Below, in pieces: positions 34,079-41,965 of a stretch of DNA of 52,236 nucleotides. The first letter of the stretch is position 1. The number at the start of each line of letters is the position of its first letter. The stretch spans positions 1 to 52,236 of the forward strand of contig JAFQHT010000118.1 in the NCBI GenBank assembly GCA_017397825.1, written 5' to 3'. Under the pieces are notes generated by a model that saw only the letters and a program-made list of their open reading frames with translations, made no database searches and was not told where the DNA came from. The stretch comes from Bacillota bacterium. Lineage in GTDB: Bacteria; Bacillota; Clostridia; Peptostreptococcales; Anaerovoracaceae. Position numbers and translations under genes: made by a program.

Positions 34079-34780
34079 ATGAAAAAAACAATTGTAATTG
34101 TGATTTCTTTAATTCTTGCATTTTCAATATCGGCCTGCAGCAAAGAAGACGATGTTATTTCACCGGAACCGACAGGAGCTGAAATATACAGCGGACTGCT
34201 GGATGAGTTTTATGAAGTAATTGCTTCAGGAGAGGCTATGTCAAGTGAACTAGAAGGCGCCTTTGCAATTTATGAAGGGCTTGGGCATATGGATGTAAGC
34301 GAAATGCTCAATGCAGCAGGATATGCAGTTAAAGATGTCAACGGCGACGGAACTCCTGAACTGCTTATAGGCCTGATTTCGGATTACGAAGAGGGCAAGG
34401 CTGAAGGCAATATACTGTATGCCCTTTATACTTATTCCGGCGAAAAACCTGTGTGTGTAACTGAAAGTTACGTCCGCGACGGATACCGGTGGATGGACGA
34501 TGGAAAGTTCTGCTATACCGGTTCAGGTGGTGCGGCAAACTCAGGCTTCGGAGTGTTCAGCCTTCCGGCAGGAAGCACAGAACTGGCATGTGAAGATTTC
34601 TGGTTCTCTGATATAAAAGAGGGTACAGATACCGAAATAGGATATTATCATAACACTTCAGGAAGCTGGAATGCCGGAGAATCCGTAGAACTGGCAGTTT
34701 CAAACGATGATTTCTGGGAAATGGAAGAAGAACTCCTTGCACAGGTAAAAAACTTTGAAATGACCATTTTTGCAGAATAG
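34079..34780 (+). CDS. Small unknown lipoprotein
   Basis: 233 residues. The signal ends at a lipobox 'ISAC', followed by a Ser/Lys/Glu/Asp linker. The rest, from about residue 45, is alpha/beta: 'DGTPELLIGLISDY' and 'WMDDGKFCYTGSGGAANSGFGVFSLPAGS' are the more distinctive parts. The stretch 'KDVNGDGTPELLIG' (about 83-96) looks like an FG-GAP/calcium-loop motif, a common ending of such extracellular sensing domains. I do not recognise a family. It follows the clostripain gene by 20 bases, with GAGAGGTGG upstream. Confidence 0.65.
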   Translation: MKKTIVIVISLILAFSISACSKEDDVISPEPTGAEIYSGLLDEFYEVIASGEAMSSELEGAFAIYEGLGHMDVSEMLNAAGYAVKDVNGDGTPELLIGLISDYEEGKAEGNILYALYTYSGEKPVCVTESYVRDGYRWMDDGKFCYTGSGGAANSGFGVFSLPAGSTELACEDFWFSDIKEGTDTEIGYYHNTSGSWNAGESVELAVSNDDFWEMEEELLAQVKNFEMTIFAE

Positions 34781-34810
34781 GGTAAAACCAAAGGGAGGGT
34801 CATAAACATA

Positions 34811-35350
34811 ATGTATCAAAAAGGAAGGTGCACATATCTTATGATTGGAATTATATGTGTAGTAATTGCAATTGCTATAGTTATTCTTCTTTCTTTTTCA
34901 GTAAGGCAAAAAGAATATGTGGTTGGAACCGATATTGCAGCAGAGGATATTACGGAATTCTATTATACATATTCTTCCTCAACGTATCCGCCAGAATATC
35001 AAAGATATCGTTTTTATAAAGAAAAAGAAGCGTATAAGTTCTTCCACGAAAAGAGAGAGGGATACGATTGGCCTCTTACAGAGGCACATATCAAACTTTC
35101 CGATTCGATAGAATTATCAGAAAAAGAATGGACGGAATTCCTGAATTATTTAAATGGCGGAAAGGTCAAAGAGAGAAATCAGAGCTTTGAAGCAGGTAGG
35201 CCCGGTCCTTGGTTATATCTGTACTGGGAAGGGGATAGGGCTAAATATCAGGAATTTTATTTTCCGACCTTACACGAAGAAAAAGCTTTTGAGAATTTTT
35301 GTGCAGAACTTGTAAAGTTAAACAGAGAGCAGTCTGAAAAGTGTTTTTGA
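34811..35350 (+). CDS. Single-pass membrane protein of unknown family
   Basis: 179 residues. After a short basic start (MYQKGRCTYL) comes one membrane segment at about residues 10-29, with no lipobox. The outer part has a repeated aromatic/acidic character ('FYYTYSSSTYPPEYQRYRFYKEKEAYKFF') and ends with 'WLYLYWEGDRAKYQEFYFP' and a Cys two residues from the end. The DNA is A+T-richer and uses more A/T third positions than the genes before it. GGGAGGG is upstream. It may be the last gene of the array, perhaps acquired separately. Confidence 0.55.
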   Translation: MYQKGRCTYLMIGIICVVIAIAIVILLSFSVRQKEYVVGTDIAAEDITEFYYTYSSSTYPPEYQRYRFYKEKEAYKFFHEKREGYDWPLTEAHIKLSDSIELSEKEWTEFLNYLNGGKVKERNQSFEAGRPGPWLYLYWEGDRAKYQEFYFPTLHEEKAFENFCAELVKLNREQSEKCF

Positions 35351-35554
35351 CAACAATCACCTGATAGCATAAACACAAGATTTTGTTGCCAGTAAGTTTG
35401 ATACTACCCCTCATGCGCTGAAAGAAGCATGGAAGTATTGCATGATATAAGAAAGCTGGAACATTTTGCTGATTTTTTACTATGTAGAAAATGAAACAGT
35501 CATACAAATTTGAAGTTGCGGAGATAGATAAACTGTAATTAAAGGAGTGCTTTA
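35351..35554 (+). other. A+T-rich gap with possible coding debris
   Basis: No terminator hairpin, promoter or complete gene was found. Short stretches could be read as protein in different frames (for example 'HALKEAWKYC' and 'MKQSYKFEVAEIDKL' at 35491-35538), interrupted by stops, so this may be the residue of a decayed gene. The segment directly before 35555 supplies the ribosome site of the next gene. Confidence 0.3.
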
Positions 35555-36028
35555 ATGAAGAGGTTCATAACTTTAATAACCACTATAGTGCTTTCGGCAT
35601 CAATCGGACTGTGCGGTTGTGCAGATTATTGCAGAAAAACGATTACCTCAATTGAAACGATGACACTTACTTTGCAAGGAATGAGATTCTGTAGTGTGTA
35701 TCAAATCACAAATGAAGACGGGAAAACAGAACTCAGGCGTTTCAGAAAAGTATATTCAAATGGAGTAGATGCGCTTGAGCTTGAGGCAAGTGCTGTTTGT
35801 GACATTACAGATTTTATTGAACTTATGAATACCTGCGGTGTAATCTGCTGGGACGGATTTCACGGCAAGCACCCGAAAAATGTGAAGGACGGAATAATGT
35901 TTGACTTCAGGGCTACCGTAAATGACGGACAGGAAATCCACGCCGATGGCTCTGAAAATTTCCCCAAAGGTTACCATGATTTTGTGCGTGAGCTCAATAA
36001 AATACTTACAGAGCATGAAGATGACTGA
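35555..36028 (+). CDS. Small probable lipoprotein
   Basis: 157 residues. The hydrophobic signal ends near 'GLCGC', so lipidation is likely but the lipobox is not perfect (Cys at -2). The outer part has the pattern 'GVICWDGFHGKHPKNVKDGIMFDFRATVNDGQEIHADGSENFPKGYHDFVRELNKIL', which resembles a family of small secreted proteins common in gut Firmicutes; no function is known to me. AAAGGAG precedes ATG 35555. A terminator follows at 36103. It is in the same direction as the array but separated from it by 204 bases. Confidence 0.6.
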   Translation: MKRFITLITTIVLSASIGLCGCADYCRKTITSIETMTLTLQGMRFCSVYQITNEDGKTELRRFRKVYSNGVDALELEASAVCDITDFIELMNTCGVICWDGFHGKHPKNVKDGIMFDFRATVNDGQEIHADGSENFPKGYHDFVRELNKILTEHEDD

Positions 36029-36102
36029 TTGATAAATTCCAATTTACTGAACTAAATAGTATATATTCTCTGCTCCATAGCAGAAGGAAGTATATAAAAA
36101 TA

Positions 36103-36145
36103 CCCTCCGTATAATCCTAACCATACGGAGGGCTGACTGTTTTTT
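36103..36145 (+). terminator. Terminator at the end of the lipoprotein array
   Basis: CCCTCCGTAT (36103-36112) pairs perfectly with ATACGGAGGG (36123-36132), followed by a T-run at 36140-36145. A further small stem, ACCCGC/GCGGGT (36150-36169), precedes the convergent gene. Confidence 0.88.
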
Positions 36146-36186
36146 GAGCACCCGCCTATGCCAGCGGGTTCTGCTATGTATAGATG

Positions 36187-36894
36187 CTATTCAAGAATCT
36201 GACCGTCAGTGGAGATTGTAACAACCTGCCAAGGGATGAACTTGCCGCTGGCCTGCAGGGCACGCTTTGCAGCATTTTCAATGCCGCCGCAGCAAGGCAC
36301 TTCCATACGGACGATGGTAAGGCTCTTTATATTGTTGTTTGCGATGATTGCAGTGAGTTTTTCTGCGTAGTCACCTTCGTCCAGTTTAGGACAGCCGATG
36401 AGGGTGATACGGTTTCTGATGAATTCATTGTGGAAGTTGCCGTATGCAAAGGCTGTACAGTCAGCCGCCACCAGCAGGTTTGCACCGTCAAAATAAGGCG
36501 CGTTTACAGGAACCAGTTTAATCTGAACCGGCCATTGCATGAGCTGACTTTCCATTGATGCAGTCGGTGCAGCCTGAGCAGGCGCAGATGATGGACAAAG
36601 GGTTTTGGCCATGGAACCTGGACATCCGCCGGATACATGGCCGCCTGCAGCCTTCTTTGCAGCCTGGGCAGCCATAACTGCTTCGTGGTCGTAAGCCGGC
36701 GCTTCACGTTCTTCAAAAGTGATTGCACCTGTAGGACATGCCGGCAGGCAGTCGCCAAGACCATCGCAGTAGTCTTCGCGGAGAAGCTTGGCAACTCCGT
36801 CAACCATGCCGATGGCACCTTCGTGGCAGGCAGCAGCACATGCGCCGCAGCCGTTACATTTGCTTTCGTCTATTTTGATTATCTTTCTGATCAT
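36187..36894 (-). CDS. Ferredoxin-like 4Fe-4S protein with C-terminal domain
   Basis: 235 residues. The N-terminal 60 residues carry two iron-sulphur motifs: C13, C16, C19 and C23 in 'CNGCGACAAAC', and C43, C49 and C53 in 'CDGLGDCLPACP', which lacks the usual first Cys spacing of a full ferredoxin. A Pro/Ala-rich linker leads to a C-terminal domain of about 120 residues with 'VPCCGGIENAAKRAL'. It is cytoplasmic. It overlaps the upstream gene by one base (TAATG). Proteins of this type are often found beside Crp/Fnr and hydroxylamine-reductase genes, but hcp is not seen here. Confidence 0.78.
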   Translation of the reverse strand: MIRKIIKIDESKCNGCGACAAACHEGAIGMVDGVAKLLREDYCDGLGDCLPACPTGAITFEEREAPAYDHEAVMAAQAAKKAAGGHVSGGCPGSMAKTLCPSSAPAQAAPTASMESQLMQWPVQIKLVPVNAPYFDGANLLVAADCTAFAYGNFHNEFIRNRITLIGCPKLDEGDYAEKLTAIIANNNIKSLTIVRMEVPCCGGIENAAKRALQASGKFIPWQVVTISTDGQILE

Positions 36895-37391
36895 TATTCT
36901 GTCCTCCCGAATTTCATTTCTTTTCCTTGTGTGTCGTATTTTTTGCGCTTTCCGGTTATGCCTGAAACTTCTATTTTCCAGACGGCAGTGCGGAAAAGGC
37001 TCTTTTCAATGGCCATATCGAATTCGTGCATGTTGGTCGGTGTATGACGCTGGCAGAGAATTCTCAGGGCGTGAATTTTTTCTTTGTCGTCGGTTACCTC
37101 TGAAGCTGTGCCTCGGATTACTGCGGATTCAAATTCAGTGGTGAATTTGTCCGGTGTGCGGTAAGTGTCACCGACACAGGTCATGCAGACCTGCGGGTTG
37201 TTTCTGAGACAGTCGATTTTGAAACCATCCCTGGCGCTGTGGATGTATATGGTCTGTTCGTCGCAGACGATGGTAATAGGTATGCAGTATGGAAGCCCTT
37301 CGGGGTCAACCATGGAAAGCACTGCGTATTCGCATTTATCGGCCACCTGCCATGCAAAATCTGCATCCATTTCTCTGTCTTTTCGTCTCAT
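36894..37391 (-). CDS. Pyridoxamine 5'-phosphate oxidase-fold protein
   Basis: 165 residues with the FMN-binding split-barrel pattern: 'EYAVLSMVDPEGLPYCIPITIVCDEQTIYIHSARDGFKIDCLRNNPQVCMTCVG' at about 20-75. It is closest to the NimA-like group, which binds flavin or heme and is sometimes a nitroreductase, not the true PdxH. GGGAGGT precedes the ATG at 37391; longer readings run into the promoter. It is first in the minus-strand pair with the Fe-S protein and is divergent from the Crp/Fnr regulator, with the shared gap full of palindromes. It is likely redox-responsive. Confidence 0.82.
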   Translation of the reverse strand: MRRKDREMDADFAWQVADKCEYAVLSMVDPEGLPYCIPITIVCDEQTIYIHSARDGFKIDCLRNNPQVCMTCVGDTYRTPDKFTTEFESAVIRGTASEVTDDKEKIHALRILCQRHTPTNMHEFDMAIEKSLFRTAVWKIEVSGITGKRKKYDTQGKEMKFGRTE

Positions 37392-37406
37392 ATTTTTACC
37401 TCCCGC

Positions 37407-37435
37407 TTGACTTGTTACCTGCATTATAATACAAT
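37407..37435 (+). promoter_or_regulatory. Promoter of the Crp/Fnr gene
   Basis: TTGACT (37407-37412), a 17-base spacer and TACAAT (37430-37435). The -10 box is inside the first palindrome arm (37429-37435). On the other strand TATAAT (37428-37423) is a candidate -10 for the divergent gene. Confidence 0.7.
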
Positions 37436-37463
37436 AAACTCAAATTGTATGTTGGAAATACAA
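37429..37463. promoter_or_regulatory. Two overlapping palindromes in the crp/fnr divergent gap
   Basis: ATACAAT (37429-37435) and ATTGTAT (37444-37450) form a perfect inverted repeat with an 8-base spacer. TTGTAT (37445-37450) and ATACAA (37458-37463) form another with a 7-base spacer, sharing the middle arm. They cover the -10 and downstream region of the plus-strand promoter, so binding would repress. The Crp/Fnr-type protein encoded next is a likely ligand for autoregulation. Confidence 0.55.
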
Positions 37464-37479
37464 CAAAAGGAGCGCAAAT

Positions 37480-38139
37480 TTGAAAAAATATCTTGAAATA
37501 TTAAAAAAATGTCCTCTTTTCGCGGGTATAGGTGCAGAAGAAATTGAAGCAATGCTGGGTTGTCTTCAGGCTCAGGTGGTACGTGTGCCCCGGGGAAAGG
37601 CAATACTTGAAGAAGGACAGCCGGCAGAAAAAATGGGCATACTCCTTTCCGGAAGCGCCAATATAGTTCAGGAAGACTATTATGGAAACAGGACTCTTGT
37701 GGCAGGAATTGAACCGGCGGAGCTTTTTGCTGAATCTCTGGCCGGAGCAGGGGTAAAGGAGATGCCTCTCAGCGTGGTGGCCGCGGAGGATTGCGAAGTA
37801 ATGCTTATCGACTGCATGAGGATACTCAGGACCTGTTCAAACAGCTGCATTTTTCATACCAGTCTCATAAACAATCTTCTTCAGGTAATCGCCGCAAAAA
37901 ACCTGAAACTCAACCAGAAAATCCAGATTATTTCACGGAGAACTACCCGTGAAAAGCTGATGGCATATCTGATGATGCAGGCAAAAAACCGTGGAAGCAG
38001 TGAATTCACCATACCATTTGACCGTCAGGAACTGGCCGATTTTCTGGGAGTTGAGAGGAGTGCCATGAGCGCAGAAATCAGTAAGCTGCGGGCAGAAGGC
38101 ATTATTGAGTGTAACAGAAGCTGGTTCAGACTTTTATAA
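37480..38139 (+). CDS. Crp/Fnr-family regulator
   Basis: 219 residues, starting at TTG 37480, 7 bases after AAAGGAG; no better start exists. The cNMP-binding-like domain is at about 10-125 ('VPRGKAILEEGQPAEKMGILLSGSANIV', 'RTLVAGIEPAELFAESL'). The C-terminal helix-turn-helix is at about 170-215: 'TIPFDRQELADFLGVERSAMSAEISKLRAEGII'. No four-Cys Fnr cluster is seen at the N-terminus, only scattered Cys at C11, C28, C106 and C111-like positions in the middle, so the signal is unknown, possibly nitric oxide or redox given the neighbours. Confidence 0.82.
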   Translation: MKKYLEILKKCPLFAGIGAEEIEAMLGCLQAQVVRVPRGKAILEEGQPAEKMGILLSGSANIVQEDYYGNRTLVAGIEPAELFAESLAGAGVKEMPLSVVAAEDCEVMLIDCMRILRTCSNSCIFHTSLINNLLQVIAAKNLKLNQKIQIISRRTTREKLMAYLMMQAKNRGSSEFTIPFDRQELADFLGVERSAMSAEISKLRAEGIIECNRSWFRLL

Positions 38140-38159
38140 ATAAATATCAACCGGACGCA

Positions 38160-38196
38160 AAAATCTCCGCCCTGATGGACGGAGATTTTCTTTTGT
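38160..38196. terminator. Bidirectional terminator between Crp/Fnr and SCIFF maturase genes
   Basis: AAAATCTCCG (38160-38169) pairs with CGGAGATTTT (38180-38189), with T-rich sequence after it on the plus strand and A-rich sequence before it for the minus strand. Confidence 0.85.
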
Positions 38197-38208
38197 AAAA
38201 TAATTAAG

Positions 38209-39588
38209 TTAGCCGCGGAAAGTTCTGGCAACAGCCACAGCAATGGCACATTCCATTCTTTTGCGGAAAAGTTCGCAGCCATATTTATAGACACCTTTGA
38301 TATCGCCGGTTGCGTGATATGCATTGGCAGCACAGCCGCCGGAGCAATACAGACGCGCCCAGCAGTCGCGGCATTCAGGTCGTGCGTAAACATTGCAGGA
38401 CATGAATTCATCCTGAATGGCAGTGTTGTCAACACCGTTCCAGATGTCTCCGAGACGGAACTTTTCTTCGCCGACAAACTGGTGGCAAGGATAAAGTTCT
38501 CCGGAAGGAGTAACTGCCATGTATTCAGTGCCGGAACCGCAGCCGGAAATTCTCTTGTAAATACAAGGACCGCCGGTCAGGTCTATCATATAATGATAGA
38601 AAGTGAATGGTCTGCCTTCTTCGTCGCACCGGAGCATGAGCTGGGCCAGTTCCTCATATTGCTGAAGAACTATCGGCAGATCTTCTTCTGTGAGCTCTGA
38701 AGGGTCGCCTGCAGCACATACCACAGGTTCCATACTGAGTTCAGTAAAGCCGAGATCCAGCATCTGACGTATGTCTTCAAGGAAGTCCGGATTTGCATGA
38801 GTGAATGTACCGCGCATGTAATAATTCTTACCGCCGCGGGATTCAACCAGCTTCTGGAACTTAGGAACAATCTGTTCCCAGCTTCCTTTGCCCTGATAGT
38901 CAACACGGTACCGGTCATGGATTTCTTTACGTCCGTCCAGACTGAGTACCACGTTGCTCATTTCCTTGTTGGCAAATTCGATAACATCATCATCGATGAG
39001 CATACCGTTTGTTGTAAGCGTAAAGCGGAAATTCTTGTTATGCTGCTTTTCAATAGAACGTGCATAAGCAACCATTTCCTTTACGACATCCCAGTTCATA
39101 AGAGGTTCTCCACCGAAAAAGTCCACTTCCAGATTATATCTGTCACCTGAATTTGCGATCAGGAAGTCCAGGGCCTGCTTACCGGTTTCAAGGCTCATAA
39201 GAGCTCTGTCACCATGGTATTTTCCCTGACTGGCAAAACAGTATGCACAGTTCAGATTGCAGGTGTGGGCAATGTGGATGCAGAGGGCTTTGATAACTCC
39301 TGCAGTTTTTTCTTTAAGCTGGCCTGCAGCTTCTTCAAAAGTGTCAGGCGCAAAAAGCCTGCCCTGATCTTTAAGGGCAGCAACCTGCTGGTAGCATTCC
39401 TCAATGTCGGCGGCAGTTATACCATCATGTCCGGCATATCTGCTCATCATAGCACCGGTTATTTCATCGTGTCCGGCTGTTTCGAACATGGCGATTATGT
39501 CATATGCCACATCATCTACAACGTGGACAGAGCCTGAACATATGTCAAGGACGATGTTATAACCGCCAAGTTTATACTGATGCACCAT
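38209..39588 (-). CDS. SCIFF thioether maturase (radical SAM)
   Basis: 459 residues. The radical-SAM motif is C110, C114 and C117 in 'HTCNLNCAYCFASQG'. The C-terminal SPASM domain has further Cys groups at about 345-360 (CIYKRISGCGSG), 'PCHQFVG' and 'CNVYARPECRDCWARLYCSGGCAANAYH', for auxiliary Fe-S clusters. The N-terminal 90 residues have the recognition-domain shape of peptide maturases. In this system the enzyme makes a thioether bond in the SCIFF precursor, a Clostridia-wide ribosomal peptide. The start lies 3 bases after the peptide stop codon, with AGGAAAA as a weak ribosome site, so translation is coupled. Confidence 0.93.
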   Translation of the reverse strand: MVHQYKLGGYNIVLDICSGSVHVVDDVAYDIIAMFETAGHDEITGAMMSRYAGHDGITAADIEECYQQVAALKDQGRLFAPDTFEEAAGQLKEKTAGVIKALCIHIAHTCNLNCAYCFASQGKYHGDRALMSLETGKQALDFLIANSGDRYNLEVDFFGGEPLMNWDVVKEMVAYARSIEKQHNKNFRFTLTTNGMLIDDDVIEFANKEMSNVVLSLDGRKEIHDRYRVDYQGKGSWEQIVPKFQKLVESRGGKNYYMRGTFTHANPDFLEDIRQMLDLGFTELSMEPVVCAAGDPSELTEEDLPIVLQQYEELAQLMLRCDEEGRPFTFYHYMIDLTGGPCIYKRISGCGSGTEYMAVTPSGELYPCHQFVGEEKFRLGDIWNGVDNTAIQDEFMSCNVYARPECRDCWARLYCSGGCAANAYHATGDIKGVYKYGCELFRKRMECAIAVAVARTFRG

Positions 39589-39591
39589 AAA

Positions 39592-39741
39592 TTATTTTTC
39601 CTTTGTATTTTCGCACTGCTGGTTAGCAATACCACAGCTTGTCTTGCAAGCAGACTGACAGGAAGTCTGGCATTCGCCGCATCCGCCGTTCTTAGCACTG
39701 TCACACAGGTTACGAGTTTCGATAGTTTTAATGTGTTCCAT
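39592..39741 (-). CDS. SCIFF precursor peptide
   Basis: 49 residues, too short for usual gene finders. It reads MEHIKTIETRNLCDSAKNGG then a Cys-rich core with C21, C24, C28, C32, C36 and C43. The core matches the known 'GGCGECQTSCQSACKTSC' pattern of SCIFF (six cysteines in forty-five residues), which Clostridia produce almost universally. There is an extra Cys at position 13. GAGAGGAG precedes the ATG. The neighbouring maturase gene begins 3 bases downstream. The ripened peptide's function is unknown; a signalling or communication role has been proposed. Confidence 0.93.
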   Translation of the reverse strand: MEHIKTIETRNLCDSAKNGGCGECQTSCQSACKTSCGIANQQCENTKEK

Positions 39742-39774
39742 AGTAACTCTCCTCTCAAAAAAATAATACAATAA

Positions 39775-39803
39775 ATTGTAACACTTTTACGGGATTCAGT
39801 CAA
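39775..39803 (-). promoter_or_regulatory. Promoter of the SCIFF operon
   Basis: On the minus strand TTGACT (39803-39798), a 17-base spacer and TACAAT (39780-39775), the same hexamers as the crp/fnr promoter. ATACAAT (39766-39772) and ATTGTA (39775-39780) form a short palindrome over the -10 box. Confidence 0.8.
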
Positions 39804-39814
39804 TGGACTTTGCC

Positions 39815-39843
39815 TTGATTTGTGTACCGCAAAGAATTATAAT
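39815..39843 (+). promoter_or_regulatory. Promoter of the MATE gene
   Basis: TTGATT (39815-39820), a 17-base spacer and TATAAT (39838-39843), divergent from the SCIFF promoter only 11 bases away. Confidence 0.8.
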
Positions 39844-39878
39844 ATTTACACAGAGTTTTATTTAACCGGGAGAAAAAT

Positions 39879-41264
39879 ATGATGTCAGCAAAACCTGCCG
39901 AAAACCCTCTGGGCACACAGCCGGTAAAATCTTTAATATGGAAGTATTCGCTGCCGGGCATTGCCAGCCAGCTTATTAACTCTGCCCATAATATTGTGGA
40001 CCAGATTTTTATTGGCTGGGGGATTAATGATCTGGGTATTGCTGCTACCAATGTTACATTCCCGTTCACGACCATGATGACAGCAATTTCTGCACTTATC
40101 GGTATGGGTGCATCCGCAAGTTTCAGCATACTTCTGGGTCGCAAAGAGCCTGAAAAAGCGGCGGATTACCTGGGAAATGCTATAACTATGATGAGCGTCG
40201 TGAGTGTTGTTATTGCAGCATTCAGTCTGCTTTTTCTGAAACCGGTACTTTATCTTTTCGGAGCGACTGATTTAATTATGGAGTATGCGTACCCATATGC
40301 AAAAATCATCTGTATCGGAATTCCTTTCGGAATTTTTGCATCTGGAATGTCATATTTTATACGTGCTGACGGAAGTCCGAATTATGCCAGTGTGATGCTT
40401 CTTTCAGGTGCAGTTTTTAATATGGTATTCGACCCGGTATTTCTGTTTGTGTTTGATATGGGAATGGCCGGTGTTGCATTGGCAACGGTATTGGGACAGG
40501 TGCTTTCATTTGTGCTGGCGGTTATTTATATACTGCGCAGGCTGAAGACAGTGGAACTGATAAAAAAGAATTTCATGGTAAGAGCAGCTATTGTAAAATC
40601 TGTGTTTGCCCTTGGAATTGCAACATTTACCACTCATGTACTCAATACAGCAGCACAGATAATTCAGATGAATGGTCTGAGAACATACGGTGCCATGTCT
40701 GTCTTTGGCAGTGAAGTGGTTCTGACTGCTTCAGGTGCAGTTGCCAAACTGACAATGGTATTTCTGGCCAGCGTCATCGGTATAGCCTTGGGATGCCAGC
40801 CTATCATCGGTTACAACCTGGGCAGCAGACGGTACGGCAGGGTGAAAGAGACTTATCTGACAGCCCTGAAATATGGCACAATAATAGCCGCAGCATCTTA
40901 TCTGACACTGCAGCTGTTTCCGGGGACTATTCTTAAGATTTTCGGATCTGAGGATCCGCTGTTTTATGAGTTTGCCACCCATTATATAAAAATTTTCTTC
41001 GGGGTATTGTTCCTTAACGCACTGCAGCCGGTAACGTCGATTTTCTGCACGGCAGTGGGAAAAGCCAAGCTTGGATTCTGGATGGCGGTGCTCCGCCAGG
41101 GACTTCTGATGATTCCAATTATGCTGATTCTGCCGCGGTTTATAGGTCTGGATGGCGTGCTCTGGGCAGGGGTGCTGTCTGACCTGGGTGCAGCAATATT
41201 TGTACTGTTTATAGGAAGCAGGCAGGTAAAGGAACTGAACCGGCTTGAAAAAGAAAATACATAG
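39879..41264 (+). CDS. MATE-family multidrug efflux protein
   Basis: 461 residues with about 12 membrane segments in two halves, the MATE fold. The N-terminal half has 'LIWKYSLPGIASQLINSAHNIVDQIFIGWGINDLGIAATNVTFP' and 'GMGASASFSILLG', family signatures. Such proteins export cationic compounds or metabolites using Na+ or H+ gradients. GGGAG precedes ATG 39879; ATG 39882 is a second possibility. It is divergent from the SCIFF peptide genes with promoters back-to-back, so it might serve SCIFF export or immunity, but a general role in drug export is equally likely. A strong terminator follows. Confidence 0.88.
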   Translation: MMSAKPAENPLGTQPVKSLIWKYSLPGIASQLINSAHNIVDQIFIGWGINDLGIAATNVTFPFTTMMTAISALIGMGASASFSILLGRKEPEKAADYLGNAITMMSVVSVVIAAFSLLFLKPVLYLFGATDLIMEYAYPYAKIICIGIPFGIFASGMSYFIRADGSPNYASVMLLSGAVFNMVFDPVFLFVFDMGMAGVALATVLGQVLSFVLAVIYILRRLKTVELIKKNFMVRAAIVKSVFALGIATFTTHVLNTAAQIIQMNGLRTYGAMSVFGSEVVLTASGAVAKLTMVFLASVIGIALGCQPIIGYNLGSRRYGRVKETYLTALKYGTIIAAASYLTLQLFPGTILKIFGSEDPLFYEFATHYIKIFFGVLFLNALQPVTSIFCTAVGKAKLGFWMAVLRQGLLMIPIMLILPRFIGLDGVLWAGVLSDLGAAIFVLFIGSRQVKELNRLEKENT

Positions 41265-41271
41265 TAAAAAA

Positions 41272-41307
41272 GGCACTCACTTCATGTGGGTGCCTTGAAT
41301 GTTTTTT
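41272..41307. terminator. Terminator after the MATE gene
   Basis: GGCACTCAC (41272-41280) pairs with GTGGGTGCC (41286-41294), followed by TTGAATG and six T residues. The convergent LysE gene ends at 41314. Confidence 0.8.
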
Positions 41308-41313
41308 GACTTA

Positions 41314-41925
41314 TTAAATCACCATCTGTATGAAACTCCACAGAAGTTTGAATCCGTAGAAGATAATTACAAGGCCGCAGACAACGTTGATGATGCGCAG
41401 AGTCTTGTCAGTAAATCTTGCACTGAAGAGTGAAATAATTGTGGAAATGGAAAGGAACCACAGTACAGATGCACTTGCAAAACCTGCCACAAAGAACAGG
41501 TCAGTGCCTGCAGGCAAGGTTGCCTTGAATGCACCCAGCATCATTGAACCGTCGATGAGTGCCTGTGGATTGAACCATGTAACAACGCAGGCAGTAGTGA
41601 TGACTTTTCCTATTGGTATATCAACCTTTGTACTTGTGTCCATGGAATCCTTTGCACGGACAAGGCCCAGGCCTATCCAGAGCACTATCAGGCTGCCGAT
41701 GAGCAGAATTGCCATTTCAAGCAGTGGTGATGCACTCATAATAGCACCTACACCGAAGAAACATGCCATGCCCAGTGTAACATCAAAGAAAATAACAATC
41801 AATGCAGTAGCGTAAACTCTTCTGCGCGGCTGAGTCAGCGCTGTGTTGATTACAAATAAGTTTTGCAGGCCGATGGGAGCAACATATGCCAGACCCATGG
41901 TAAGCCCCTGAAGATAAATATCCAT
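41314..41925 (-). CDS. LysE-family amino-acid exporter
   Basis: 203 residues with about six membrane segments. The start region 'YLQGLTMGLAYVAPIGLQNLFVINTAL' has the LysE/ArgO signature with a conserved Gly/Pro and Gln. 'CVVTWFNPQALIDGSMMLGAF' is another family mark. Members export basic amino acids, homoserine or similar. AAGGAGAA precedes the ATG at 41925; the longer reading to 41985 runs through the control region. It is divergent from an HxlR regulator, which suggests that the regulator controls the exporter. Confidence 0.88.
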   Translation of the reverse strand: MDIYLQGLTMGLAYVAPIGLQNLFVINTALTQPRRRVYATALIVIFFDVTLGMACFFGVGAIMSASPLLEMAILLIGSLIVLWIGLGLVRAKDSMDTSTKVDIPIGKVITTACVVTWFNPQALIDGSMMLGAFKATLPAGTDLFFVAGFASASVLWFLSISTIISLFSARFTDKTLRIINVVCGLVIIFYGFKLLWSFIQMVI

Positions 41926-41965
41926 TCTTTTCTCCTTAAAATAAACTTGCTCTTTTTTTAGTACT

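Noticed and set aside
36184-36558. Plus-strand reading over the ferredoxin-like gene
   Set aside because: It is antisense to a gene with two Fe-S motifs and overlaps the hairpin region.
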